DNA from: Bacteroidaceae bacterium
Lineage (GTDB): Bacteria; Bacteroidota; Bacteroidia; Bacteroidales; Bacteroidaceae
Length of the DNA stretch: 32,372 nucleotides
Reading direction: 5' to 3'
NCBI GenBank assembly: GCA_017503235.1
Contig: JAFVTL010000016.1
Coordinates: 1 to 32,372 of the forward strand
The notes under the pieces were generated by a model. The model saw only the letters and a list, made by a program, of their open reading frames with translations. It was not told the origin of the DNA and searched no databases. Below are positions 21,645 through 27,895 of the stretch, piece by piece. Numbering within the stretch: position 1 is the stretch's first letter; every line of letters starts with the position of its first letter. Both the position numbers and the translations under genes were made by a program.

Positions 21645-22757
21645 ATGAACAGACAAAGAATTCACCTTCTTCCCCTCTTGGTGTTGTTGGCACTAATGTC
21701 GGGAATCAGTGCCAAGGCACAACGTATCCAGTTAGAGGGAACGGTTGTCAAACCCAGCGATGAGCATATCCAGTACATCGGACGTTTCAGCTTCAAAAAT
21801 CCTGATTCACCGGCTTTTACCTATCCGGGGGTACAGATCAATGCCCGCTTTGAAGGTACTTCCTTGAAGATGCTGGCCAAGCCGATGAGTGGGTACTTCA
21901 TGGCGCAGATTGATAACGGAAAGCCGTTCAAGGTCGGTTTCAATGCTCCGAAGGATTCGGTGGTTTCTTTGGCCACATCCCTTCGAGACGAAGCGCACGA
22001 AGTACGTTTGATGTATGTGATAGAAGGTTATCAACGGATGCCGGAGTTTCGTGGCTTTATCCTCGATGAAGGCCGAAAATTGTTAGAACCTCCTTATTTG
22101 CCGGAGCGTAAGATTGAGTTTATCGGCAATTCCATCACTTGTGGGTATGGGGTGGAAAGCACGAACCCGAAGGAGGGATTCAGCGATGAAACGGAGAATC
22201 ATTACCTGACCTATGCGGCCATTACTGCCCGTAACCTGAAGGCTCAACACTTGGTTGTGGCGCGTAGCGGCATTGGTATCTATCGGAACTATGCAGGACC
22301 GAAAACCGGTAATCGGAATAGTATGCCGGCCATGTACGACCAGACTCTCTTTGGCGTGCAGAATGAAAAATGGGATTTCGCCAATTACACGCCGGATGTA
22401 GTGTGTGTCAACTTGGGAACCAATGATACAAGTACCGACCCTTATGACCGTCATTTGTTGGAAAGTGCCTACAAGAACTTCCTGACAACTTTGCGAAGCA
22501 ATTATCCAAAGGCTAAAATTGTTTTCCTGACCGGTTCCATGTTGACAGGACAACGGTTGGAGCATGTGAAGTATGCACTTGACAATGTGGTTCGCGAGGC
22601 TCGCAATCGAGGTGACAAGGAAGTGTATCGTTTCGATATGTCCTGGCAAACCGGTGACTTGGGCTTGGGTGCTGACTATCATCCCAGCATCTGGCAACAG
22701 GAAAAGATGGCGGGCGAGCTGACCTCGTATCTGCGAAGCCTGATGGGCTGGTATTGA
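21645..22757 (+). CDS. SGNH/GDSL esterase, carbohydrate esterase family 2-like
   Basis: A 370-aa secreted enzyme: signal peptide MNRQRIHLLPLLVLLALMSG..AKAQ, then an N-terminal beta-rich domain (about residues 25-145) of the kind preceding the catalytic domain in CE2 esterases, then an SGNH hydrolase domain. Block I is IEFIGNSITCGYG with the nucleophile Ser about 161; the block III Asn is in CVNLGTNDTS; block V is DYHPSIWQQ with the Asp-x-x-His dyad pattern. CE2 enzymes remove acetyl groups from plant polysaccharides in the periplasm or at the surface. An isolated gene with no SusC/D partner nearby; a weak TAACTTTA at 21612 may be its -7 box. Confidence 0.88.
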   Translation: MNRQRIHLLPLLVLLALMSGISAKAQRIQLEGTVVKPSDEHIQYIGRFSFKNPDSPAFTYPGVQINARFEGTSLKMLAKPMSGYFMAQIDNGKPFKVGFNAPKDSVVSLATSLRDEAHEVRLMYVIEGYQRMPEFRGFILDEGRKLLEPPYLPERKIEFIGNSITCGYGVESTNPKEGFSDETENHYLTYAAITARNLKAQHLVVARSGIGIYRNYAGPKTGNRNSMPAMYDQTLFGVQNEKWDFANYTPDVVCVNLGTNDTSTDPYDRHLLESAYKNFLTTLRSNYPKAKIVFLTGSMLTGQRLEHVKYALDNVVREARNRGDKEVYRFDMSWQTGDLGLGADYHPSIWQQEKMAGELTSYLRSLMGWY

Positions 22758-22788
22758 TGAATAAAAAAAGAACGAGTGCCTAAAAAAT

Positions 22789-22816
22789 AGTGGATGTGCA
22801 TTTCGACACACCCACT
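22789..22816. terminator. bidirectional terminator between esterase and tyrA
   Basis: AGTGGATGTG and CACACCCACT form a 10-bp stem with one mismatch and an 8-nt loop. T-rich bases follow on the + strand, and AAAAAA at 22782-22787 provides the U-run on the - strand. It can end both the esterase transcript and the Phe/Tyr operon, whose last codon lies 4 bp away. Confidence 0.75.
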
Positions 22817-22819
22817 TTT

Positions 22820-23593
22820 TTATTTGATTTTCTGGCGGATTCTGGTCAGAAAGGCTTTCATTGCTTCGGCATCCTTGCGGCTGATGATGTCCAGCAATTC
22901 GTTCAGTTCGGTGCGGATTCCTTCCACTTGAGCCGGTGTGCGAGGATTGAACAGAATTTCCTGTAACAAGTAGTCGTCTTCATTCAATACCCCCTTGGCT
23001 ATGGCCATGTGGCGTTTGAAGGTAGTACCCGGCGCATCTTGATGTTTCATCACCGCTGCAAAGACAAAGGTCGATACGAACGGGATGGACAAAGAGTAGG
23101 CAACCGTTTCATCGTGCTCTTCAAACGTGTATTCAAAGATGTTCAATCCCAAGTTCTGATACAAGTCCTTGAAGAATATCTTACCCATGTAGTCGCCTTC
23201 GCTGATGATGATGGCATTCTCGGAACTCAGCTTGTCGAGGTTGGCAAACGTAGGACCGAACATGGGGTGGGTGGATACATAGCGGAAGCCGCATTGTTCA
23301 TACCATTCCTTTAGCCCCGTCTTGACGGATGCAATGTCGCTGATGATACAATCCTTCGGAAGTGCGGGAAGCACTTGGTTGAATGCATCCAAGGTGTACT
23401 TTACCGTAGCGGCATTGATGACCAGTTCGGGCCTGAACTCACGAATTTCATCCAGTGTTGTATACCGATAGCAGTTGTACATGAAGCGCAACTTCTGTGG
23501 GTTTACATCGAATACGGCCGTTTCGTGCTTGAAACTCAATACGTCGGTAAAGAAAGAACCCATCTTACCGGCTCCTAAAATCAATATTCTCAT
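22820..23593 (-). CDS. tyrA: prephenate dehydrogenase (tyrosine branch)
   Basis: The ATG at 23593 (MRILILGAGKMGSFFTD) is chosen because the NAD(P)-binding glycine motif GAGKMG starts at residue 7; the frame stays open a little upstream from a non-ATG codon. The 257-aa protein has DVNPQKLRF, ELVINAATVKYTLDAFNQ, DIASVKTGLKEWYE and the substrate-binding YVSTHPMFGPTFANLD motif with its conserved His. It converts prephenate to 4-hydroxyphenylpyruvate. There is no ACT or chorismate mutase domain; the mutase is fused to the DAHP synthase upstream. It is the last gene of the attenuated Phe/Tyr operon. Confidence 0.9.
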   Translation of the reverse strand: MRILILGAGKMGSFFTDVLSFKHETAVFDVNPQKLRFMYNCYRYTTLDEIREFRPELVINAATVKYTLDAFNQVLPALPKDCIISDIASVKTGLKEWYEQCGFRYVSTHPMFGPTFANLDKLSSENAIIISEGDYMGKIFFKDLYQNLGLNIFEYTFEEHDETVAYSLSIPFVSTFVFAAVMKHQDAPGTTFKRHMAIAKGVLNEDDYLLQEILFNPRTPAQVEGIRTELNELLDIISRKDAEAMKAFLTRIRQKIK

Positions 23594-23610
23594 AATGCTT
23601 ATGCTTTTTT

Positions 23611-23732
23611 TCACCACAGATTACACTGATTTTCACGGATTGAAAATTAAAGTAGACAATAACTTGTGTTAACTAGTATATTCTTCTCAAATTCAATTTA
23701 TTGTCTGTGAGAATCTGTGTACTCTGTGGTGA
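23611..23732. repeat. palindromic intergenic repeat, CACCACAGATTACACTGA family (long form)
   Basis: TCACCACAGATTACACTGAT is mirrored by AATCTGTGTACTCTGTGGTGA. The interior is longer (about 80 bp) than in the other copies. It fills the gap between the DAHP synthase gene and tyrA. Confidence 0.85.
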
Positions 23733-23740
23733 GTAAAAAA

Positions 23741-24808
23741 TCACTTGTTGATAATCTCCATCTGTTGGCGTACACTTTCCTCGTGGATGGCTTCGAACAC
23801 CTTCTTGATGAATTCGGAACCCATACCGCAGAGCGCACCTTGTGCACCACGCTTGTCGAGGATTTCATTGTAACGTCCGGTTTGGAGGATGGTCATGTCG
23901 TGCTCCTTCTTGAAGGTACCGATTTCACGACATACACGCATGCGCTTGGCCAATACTTCGATTATCTGGTTGTCGCATTCGTCAATCTGGTTACGCAATT
24001 CGCCCAGACTTTCTGTGCTTTGCTTGCCTTCGCGGATAACCAGCAGGTCGAGGATGTAATTCAACACATCGGGAGTTACCTGTTGGGAAGCGTCACTCCA
24101 TGCACTGTCGGGGCTGCAATGGCTTTCGATGATGAGTCCGTCGAAGCCCAAGTCCATGGCTTGCTGACAGAGCGGAGCAACCAATTCACGCTTTCCACCA
24201 ATGTGGCTCGGGTCGCAGAAGATAGGAAGTTCCGGTATACGACGACGCAGTTCGATAGGGATGTGCCATTGCGGAAGGTTGCGGTATATCTTCTTGTCAT
24301 ACGAGGAGAAGCCGCGATGGATGGCTCCCAAACGCTTCAGACCTGCTCCGTTGATACGTTCCAATGCACCAATCCACAATTCCAAATCCGGATTGACGGG
24401 ATTCTTGACCAGTACGGGAATGTCTACACCCTTCAAGGCATCGGCTATTTCCTGTACGGCAAATGGGTTGGCAGTGGTACGTGCACCAATCCAAAGAATG
24501 TCGATACCTGCCTTCAAGCATTCGTATACGTGCTTGGCGGTAGCCACTTCGGTGGAAACCAGCATCCCGGTTTCTTCCTTTACACGCTTCATCCATGCCA
24601 GACCTTCCACACCGATACCTTCGAAACCGCCCGGCTTGGTACGTGGCTTCCAGATACCTGCACGGAATATCTTGGTACCTCTATTGGCCAGTGATTGGGC
24701 AGTAGTCATTACTTGTTCTTCGGTTTCGGCGCTACAGGGGCCTGCTATAACGATGGGACGTTCCTGCGGAACTCCGGGTAATGCTAAGGGTTGTAATTCT
24801 AATTCCAT
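23741..24808 (-). CDS. bifunctional DAHP synthase / chorismate mutase (AroQ type)
   Basis: A 355-aa fusion. Residues about 1-260 are a type I-beta (KDO8P-synthase-like) 3-deoxy-7-phosphoheptulonate synthase: IVIAGPCSAET, FRAGIWKPRTKPGGFEG, LVSTEVATAKH, LWIGARTTANPF, VLVKNPVNPD, FCDPSHIGGKRE and GLIIESHCSPD. Residues about 265-355 are an AroQ chorismate mutase: LGELRNQIDECDNQIIEVLAKRMRV and IGTFKKEHDM. It catalyses the entry step of the shikimate pathway and the branch-point rearrangement to prephenate, feeding both flanking enzymes of the operon. The mutase domain is likely also the route for prephenate feedback (known for such fusions; not visible here). Confidence 0.93.
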   Translation of the reverse strand: MELELQPLALPGVPQERPIVIAGPCSAETEEQVMTTAQSLANRGTKIFRAGIWKPRTKPGGFEGIGVEGLAWMKRVKEETGMLVSTEVATAKHVYECLKAGIDILWIGARTTANPFAVQEIADALKGVDIPVLVKNPVNPDLELWIGALERINGAGLKRLGAIHRGFSSYDKKIYRNLPQWHIPIELRRRIPELPIFCDPSHIGGKRELVAPLCQQAMDLGFDGLIIESHCSPDSAWSDASQQVTPDVLNYILDLLVIREGKQSTESLGELRNQIDECDNQIIEVLAKRMRVCREIGTFKKEHDMTILQTGRYNEILDKRGAQGALCGMGSEFIKKVFEAIHEESVRQQMEIINK

Positions 24809-24847
24809 AGTTTATATTTTTATGATTGTTATTATTTTTCATTAAGT

Positions 24848-24993
24848 AGTTAGAGGAGTTATCGCTTCGCTCGGAGTTAGAAGAGTTAAAGCCAAATGTT
24901 TTGTTTAATGTCTTCTGCTATCATCAGTCGATGCTATCGGCTTTAACTTCTTAGGCTCGAAGAGCCGATAACTCCTTTTAACTCCTCTAACTT
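24848..24993. repeat. palindromic intergenic repeat, AGTTAGAGGAGTT family
   Basis: AGTTAGAGGAGTTATCG and AGAAGAGTTAAAGCC on the left are mirrored by GGCTTTAACTTCTTAGGCTC, then CGATAACTCC, then AACTCCTCTAACTTCTTT on the right. The loop is about 50 bp. It is a different family from the other palindromes here and separates the aminotransferase from the DAHP synthase gene. Only one copy in the window. Confidence 0.8.
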
Positions 24994-24995
24994 CT

Positions 24996-26183
24996 TTATA
25001 GTTTCATCTTTTTAATTCTTTCCAAAGCTTCCGCCAACTTGTCTTCCTTGGCACAAAGCGAGATGCGGATGTATCGCTTGCCGTTGCTTCCGAAGATGAA
25101 TCCCGGAGTGATGAACACGCGGGCTTCGTGCAATACCTTTTCGGTCAGGTCTTCCACATCGTTGTACGAGTCGGGGATACGTCCCCAAAGGAACATGCCT
25201 ACTTGGTTGGTGTCGAAGGTACAACCTAATGTCCGCATGATTTCTTCGGCCAATTGGCGACGGCGGCTATATACGTTGATATTGGCTTCTTCGTGCCATT
25301 CGATGCTGTTGTTATAGGCCTGTGCAGCAGCCAACTGCATGGGGCGGAAGGTACCCGAGTCGATGTTGCTCTTTATCTTCAGTATCCATTGTACGAACTG
25401 GGCGTTAGTGGCCAACAGACCTACACGCCAGCCCGGCATGTTGTGACTCTTACTCATGGAGTTGAACTCGATGCAACATTCCTTGGCACCCGGTACGTTG
25501 AGGATGCTCAACGGTTTCTTGTTCAGAATGAGGCTATAGGGGTTGTCGTTTACAATCACAATGTTGTGACGGCGAGCGAAATCCACTAACTTCTCATACA
25601 GTTCCATGGTTGCATTGGCACCGGTGGGCATATTGGGGTAGTTGGTCCACATCAGCTTTACACGGCTCAAGTCCATCTTTTCCAGTTCCTCGAAATCGGG
25701 TTGCCAACCGTTGTCTTCACGAAGGTTGTAGTTTACTATTTCGCTTCCCAATATCTTGTTCAGTGAGGTGTAAGTAGGATACCCCGGATTGGGAACCAAT
25801 ATTTGGTCGCCCGGATTCACAAAAGCCAATGTCACGTGAAGGATACCTTCTTTCGAACCGATAAGCGGTTGGATTTCGGTAGCCGGGTCGAGGTCCACAT
25901 GGTACCAGCGCTTGTACCAATCGGCCATTGCCTTGCGAAGTTCGGGAATACCGACGGTAGGTTGGTATCCATGCACGTCGGCACGCTTGGCTTGTTCGCA
26001 AAGCACGTTGACAGTTTCTTCCGATGGAGGCATGTCCGGGCTTCCGATACCTAAGCTGATGACATTCTTGCCTTCAGCGTTCATTTGTGCCACTTCCTTC
26101 AGTTTGCGGCTGAAGTAATATTCGCTGACGTTTGACAGACGGTCGGCCGGCACGATATTATATGCTTGATTTTCCTTCTTCAT
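24996..26183 (-). CDS. class I/II PLP-dependent aminotransferase of the Phe/Tyr operon
   Basis: A 395-aa fold-type I aminotransferase: GIGSPDMPPSEETVNVL, GYQPTVGIPELRKAMADWY, ILVPNPGYPTYTSL, MWTNYPNMPTGA (substrate/cofactor Asn), VIVNDNPYSLI (Asp-x-x-Tyr), the PLP lysine in FNSMSKSHNMPGWRVG and the carboxylate-binding Arg in RYIRISLC. The start at 26183 overlaps the end of pheA by 26 bp, indicating translational coupling. Position between pheA and the DAHP synthase implies it aminates phenylpyruvate and 4-hydroxyphenylpyruvate. Sequence alone would not distinguish this from aspartate- or diaminopimelate-type enzymes. Confidence 0.9.
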   Translation of the reverse strand: MKKENQAYNIVPADRLSNVSEYYFSRKLKEVAQMNAEGKNVISLGIGSPDMPPSEETVNVLCEQAKRADVHGYQPTVGIPELRKAMADWYKRWYHVDLDPATEIQPLIGSKEGILHVTLAFVNPGDQILVPNPGYPTYTSLNKILGSEIVNYNLREDNGWQPDFEELEKMDLSRVKLMWTNYPNMPTGANATMELYEKLVDFARRHNIVIVNDNPYSLILNKKPLSILNVPGAKECCIEFNSMSKSHNMPGWRVGLLATNAQFVQWILKIKSNIDSGTFRPMQLAAAQAYNNSIEWHEEANINVYSRRRQLAEEIMRTLGCTFDTNQVGMFLWGRIPDSYNDVEDLTEKVLHEARVFITPGFIFGSNGKRYIRISLCAKEDKLAEALERIKKMKL

Positions 26184-27000
26184 ATTCTCCTAATACTTTA
26201 AGTTCTTTGGTCAAGGGTGATACGGCATCGATGCTCTGACGGAAGCGGAGGTAGTCGTTGAAGATGACATCCACATAGAACAGATATTCCCATTCGCGTC
26301 CGATGATGGGCAAGGATTGTATCTTGGTGAGGTTGATTTTATAGAACGAGAAGATGCTGAGCACTTGCGAGAGGCTTCCTTCGTTGTGGGGGAGGGAGAA
26401 CACGATGTTTGCCTTGTTCATCTTTGAGCGTTCACGCAGGTCGTCGGCTATCCAAGGATCGGCTACTATCAGGAAGCGGGTGAAGTTGTGCTTGTTGGTT
26501 TCGATACCTTCTTCCAGCACTTTCATGCCGTACAGCTCGGCGGCATATTGGGAGCAGATGGCGGCATGTCCGCGCATATTGCCTTTCTTGATGACTTCCG
26601 CACTCTTGGCCGTATCATCGGCTTCCACCACTTTCAAGTTGGGATGGCGCTTCAGGAACTGTTGACATTGTGCCAAGGCTACAGGGTGGGAGTTGATTTC
26701 GGTCAGTGTATCCCAGTCGTCTTCGGGCAGACATACGCAACTGTGTTTGATGCGGAGCTTGTGTTCGCCGATGATGGTGGCACCGCTGTCGCGAAGCAAT
26801 TCGTAGTTGTGCAACAGACTTCCGGCAATGGTATTTTCGATGGCAAGCATCCCAATGACGTTGCTGTCCTGCTTCATGTGTTCGAAGATTTCTTCGAATG
26901 TGTCGCAACAGATCAGTTCCAATTCTTCATTAGGAAAGAACTGATGGGCGGCAATGTCGTGGAATGAGCCGGGCACTCCTTGTATGGCTATCTTCTTCAT
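26158..27000 (-). CDS. pheA: prephenate dehydratase (phenylalanine branch)
   Basis: A 280-aa monofunctional enzyme. The catalytic PDT domain (about residues 1-180) has KIAIQGVPGSFHDIAAHQFF, GMLAIENTIAGSLLHNYELL, the ALAQCQQFL region, DDTAKSAEVIKKGN and the catalytic-loop TRFLIVA. An ACT domain follows (about 195-275, NIVFSLPHNEGSLSQVLSIF). The Phe-binding motifs of the ACT domain are altered: the usual ESRP reads QSLP (in NLTKIQSLPI) and GALA-like reads GSLS. It decarboxylates and dehydrates prephenate to phenylpyruvate. It is the first structural gene after the attenuator, 18 nt beyond the terminator hairpin. Confidence 0.93.
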   Translation of the reverse strand: MKKIAIQGVPGSFHDIAAHQFFPNEELELICCDTFEEIFEHMKQDSNVIGMLAIENTIAGSLLHNYELLRDSGATIIGEHKLRIKHSCVCLPEDDWDTLTEINSHPVALAQCQQFLKRHPNLKVVEADDTAKSAEVIKKGNMRGHAAICSQYAAELYGMKVLEEGIETNKHNFTRFLIVADPWIADDLRERSKMNKANIVFSLPHNEGSLSQVLSIFSFYKINLTKIQSLPIIGREWEYLFYVDVIFNDYLRFRQSIDAVSPLTKELKVLGEYEEGKSSI

Positions 27001-27012
27001 CTTGTTATAGTA

Positions 27013-27040
27013 ATAAAAAATCCCGCTTTCAAGCGGGATT
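27013..27040 (-). terminator. attenuator terminator of the Phe/Tyr operon
   Basis: On the - strand AATCCCGCTT-GA-AAGCGGGATT is a perfect 10-bp hairpin (27040 to 27019) followed by a run of T, between the leader peptide and pheA. The upstream sequence AAGCGGGA at 27098-27091, inside the leader peptide codons, is identical to the 3' arm. It can therefore capture the 5' arm TCCCGCTT (27038-27031) to form an antiterminator. Confidence 0.85.
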
Positions 27041-27071
27041 CGTTGTTTATTTCAAATGATTCATTTCTCAA

Positions 27072-27161
27072 TTAACGTACACATACAAACTCCCGCTTCA
27101 CTTTGTTGCTAAAGTAAAAGTAAAAGAAGAAGTAAAAATATGTATTGTACAAGGCTTTCAT
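27072..27161 (-). CDS. Phe/Tyr leader peptide of the attenuator, 29 aa
   Basis: A short gene, read on the - strand from ATG 27161 to TAA 27072. The peptide starts MKAL and continues YNTYFYFFFYFYF: five Tyr and six Phe codons within 13, then SNKVKREFVCVR. Such a run is the signature of a ribosome-stalling leader that senses charged tRNA-Phe and tRNA-Tyr. An AGGA lies 13 nt upstream of the ATG. The codons AAG CGG GAG (27098-27090) carry the antiterminator arm. When Phe or Tyr is scarce the stalled ribosome should leave this arm free to block the terminator; when plentiful the ribosome moves over it and the terminator forms. The open point is that a ribosome at the stop codon only just reaches the arm. 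Confidence 0.85.
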   Translation of the reverse strand: MKALYNTYFYFFFYFYFSNKVKREFVCVR

Positions 27162-27195
27162 GTAAAATTGTTCCTTTTTGTTGTTAAATATGATG

Positions 27196-27229
27196 CAAAT
27201 GTAATACTTTTCCGATAAAAACAAGCAAA
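27196..27229 (-). promoter_or_regulatory. promoter of the Phe/Tyr operon
   Basis: TACATTTG on the - strand (27203 to 27196) fits the -7 consensus. Upstream are CTTG (27225 to 27222, 18-nt spacer) and TTTG (27229 to 27226, 22-nt spacer); the former spacing is nearer normal. The leader ATG is about 35 nt downstream. Confidence 0.6.
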
Positions 27230-27287
27230 TGGTGAGATTTTTTTTGAGTTGGGATGATTTTTTTCCTTCTTATCCCTCTTCGTTTGG

Positions 27288-27698
27288 TTAGGTGCTGTGG
27301 CTTTCTGTATATAATTTAATGTCTGTAAGTTCCAAAGACTCATAGATTTCCCGATATCCGAAATTATTGAAACTGTCGTCCTTTATAAAATAAAGAGTTG
27401 TAGCAACCCCACTGAAATGAACTCTTTTTCCTTCAAATTCTTTGTATTCCTCTTTCATGTTTTTTATAATCATGATGATGGAGCTTTCGATGGACATTCC
27501 TTCCGGATGTATTACCCATTGTTTGTTCTCATAAAGAAGTGTTCCGATAGCATTGGTTATAATTTGAGGCTTTTTCTGTTCTTCCGTTGGGTACACCCTT
27601 TCATCACCGTCCGAACACCCTTGAAAGGCGAGTACAGTCACGGCAAGCATACAAACCAATAGGCTTGTAAATACTCTGTTTAAGTTGTTCTTTTTCAT
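27288..27698 (-). CDS. small lipoprotein sharing the N-terminal domain of the neighbouring protease
   Basis: A 136-aa lipoprotein. The signal peptide MKKNNLNRVFTSLLVCMLAV is nearly identical to that of the metalloprotease upstream (one K/R difference) and ends at FQGCSD. The mature part also resembles the region after the protease signal: NAIGTLLYENKQWVIHPEG against NEVGTLFYSESTNSWIIVSD, and FEGKRVHFSGVATTLYF against LIGEKVIFSGEYIG. It therefore looks like a duplicated pre/pro-domain standing alone. A role as inhibitor, chaperone or decoy for the protease is inference. It has its own promoter region, after the protease terminator, containing the 5' element also found before the serpin. Confidence 0.8.
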   Translation of the reverse strand: MKKNNLNRVFTSLLVCMLAVTVLAFQGCSDGDERVYPTEEQKKPQIITNAIGTLLYENKQWVIHPEGMSIESSIIMIIKNMKEEYKEFEGKRVHFSGVATTLYFIKDDSFNNFGYREIYESLELTDIKLYTESHST

Positions 27699-27730
27699 GG
27701 CTCAATGAGTTTTAAAGTGTTCATTCAAAT

Positions 27731-27752
27731 ATCTATCTATCTATCTGTCTAT
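27731..27752. repeat. ATCT tetranucleotide repeat in the 5' leader
   Basis: About five ATCT units, one altered to GTCT, lie between the conserved 5' element and the start of the 136-aa lipoprotein gene. The serpin leader lacks this insert. Slippage would change leader length, not the reading frame. Confidence 0.6.
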
Positions 27753-27793
27753 ATAATGCAGAATTTCCAAAAGACTGCATCCGTTGTCGAACT
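27745..27793 (-). promoter_or_regulatory. conserved 5' element shared with the serpin gene (copy 2)
   Basis: - strand: AGTTC (27793), GGATGCAGTCTTTTGG, TTCTGCAT, TATATAGACAG. The distances AGTTC to ATGCAG (13 nt) and ATGCAG to CTGCAT (19 nt) are identical to those of the serpin copy at 11352-11400. A near-match -7 box TACTTTTC lies 30 nt upstream (27831 to 27824), so the element is probably transcribed. Confidence 0.6.
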
Positions 27794-27845
27794 ATTTTTG
27801 TTTCGCGTTTATAATAGGTAGATGAAAAGTACTTGATGTGCTACG

Positions 27846-27885
27846 AAAAAAAACATAGAGGAGAGTAACCCACAGATTACCCTCC
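27846..27885 (-). terminator. terminator of the metalloprotease gene
   Basis: - strand GGAGGGTAA and TTACTCTCC form a 9-bp stem with one mismatch and an 8-nt loop (27885 to 27860), followed by TCTATG and eight T. It lies 11 bp past the protease stop codon. Confidence 0.8.
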
Positions 27886-27895
27886 TTCATAAAAC

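Noticed and set aside
24201-24845. Long + strand frames opposite the DAHP synthase and other - strand genes
   Set aside because: They are mirror frames of well-identified enzymes with no recognisable motif or start signal of their own.
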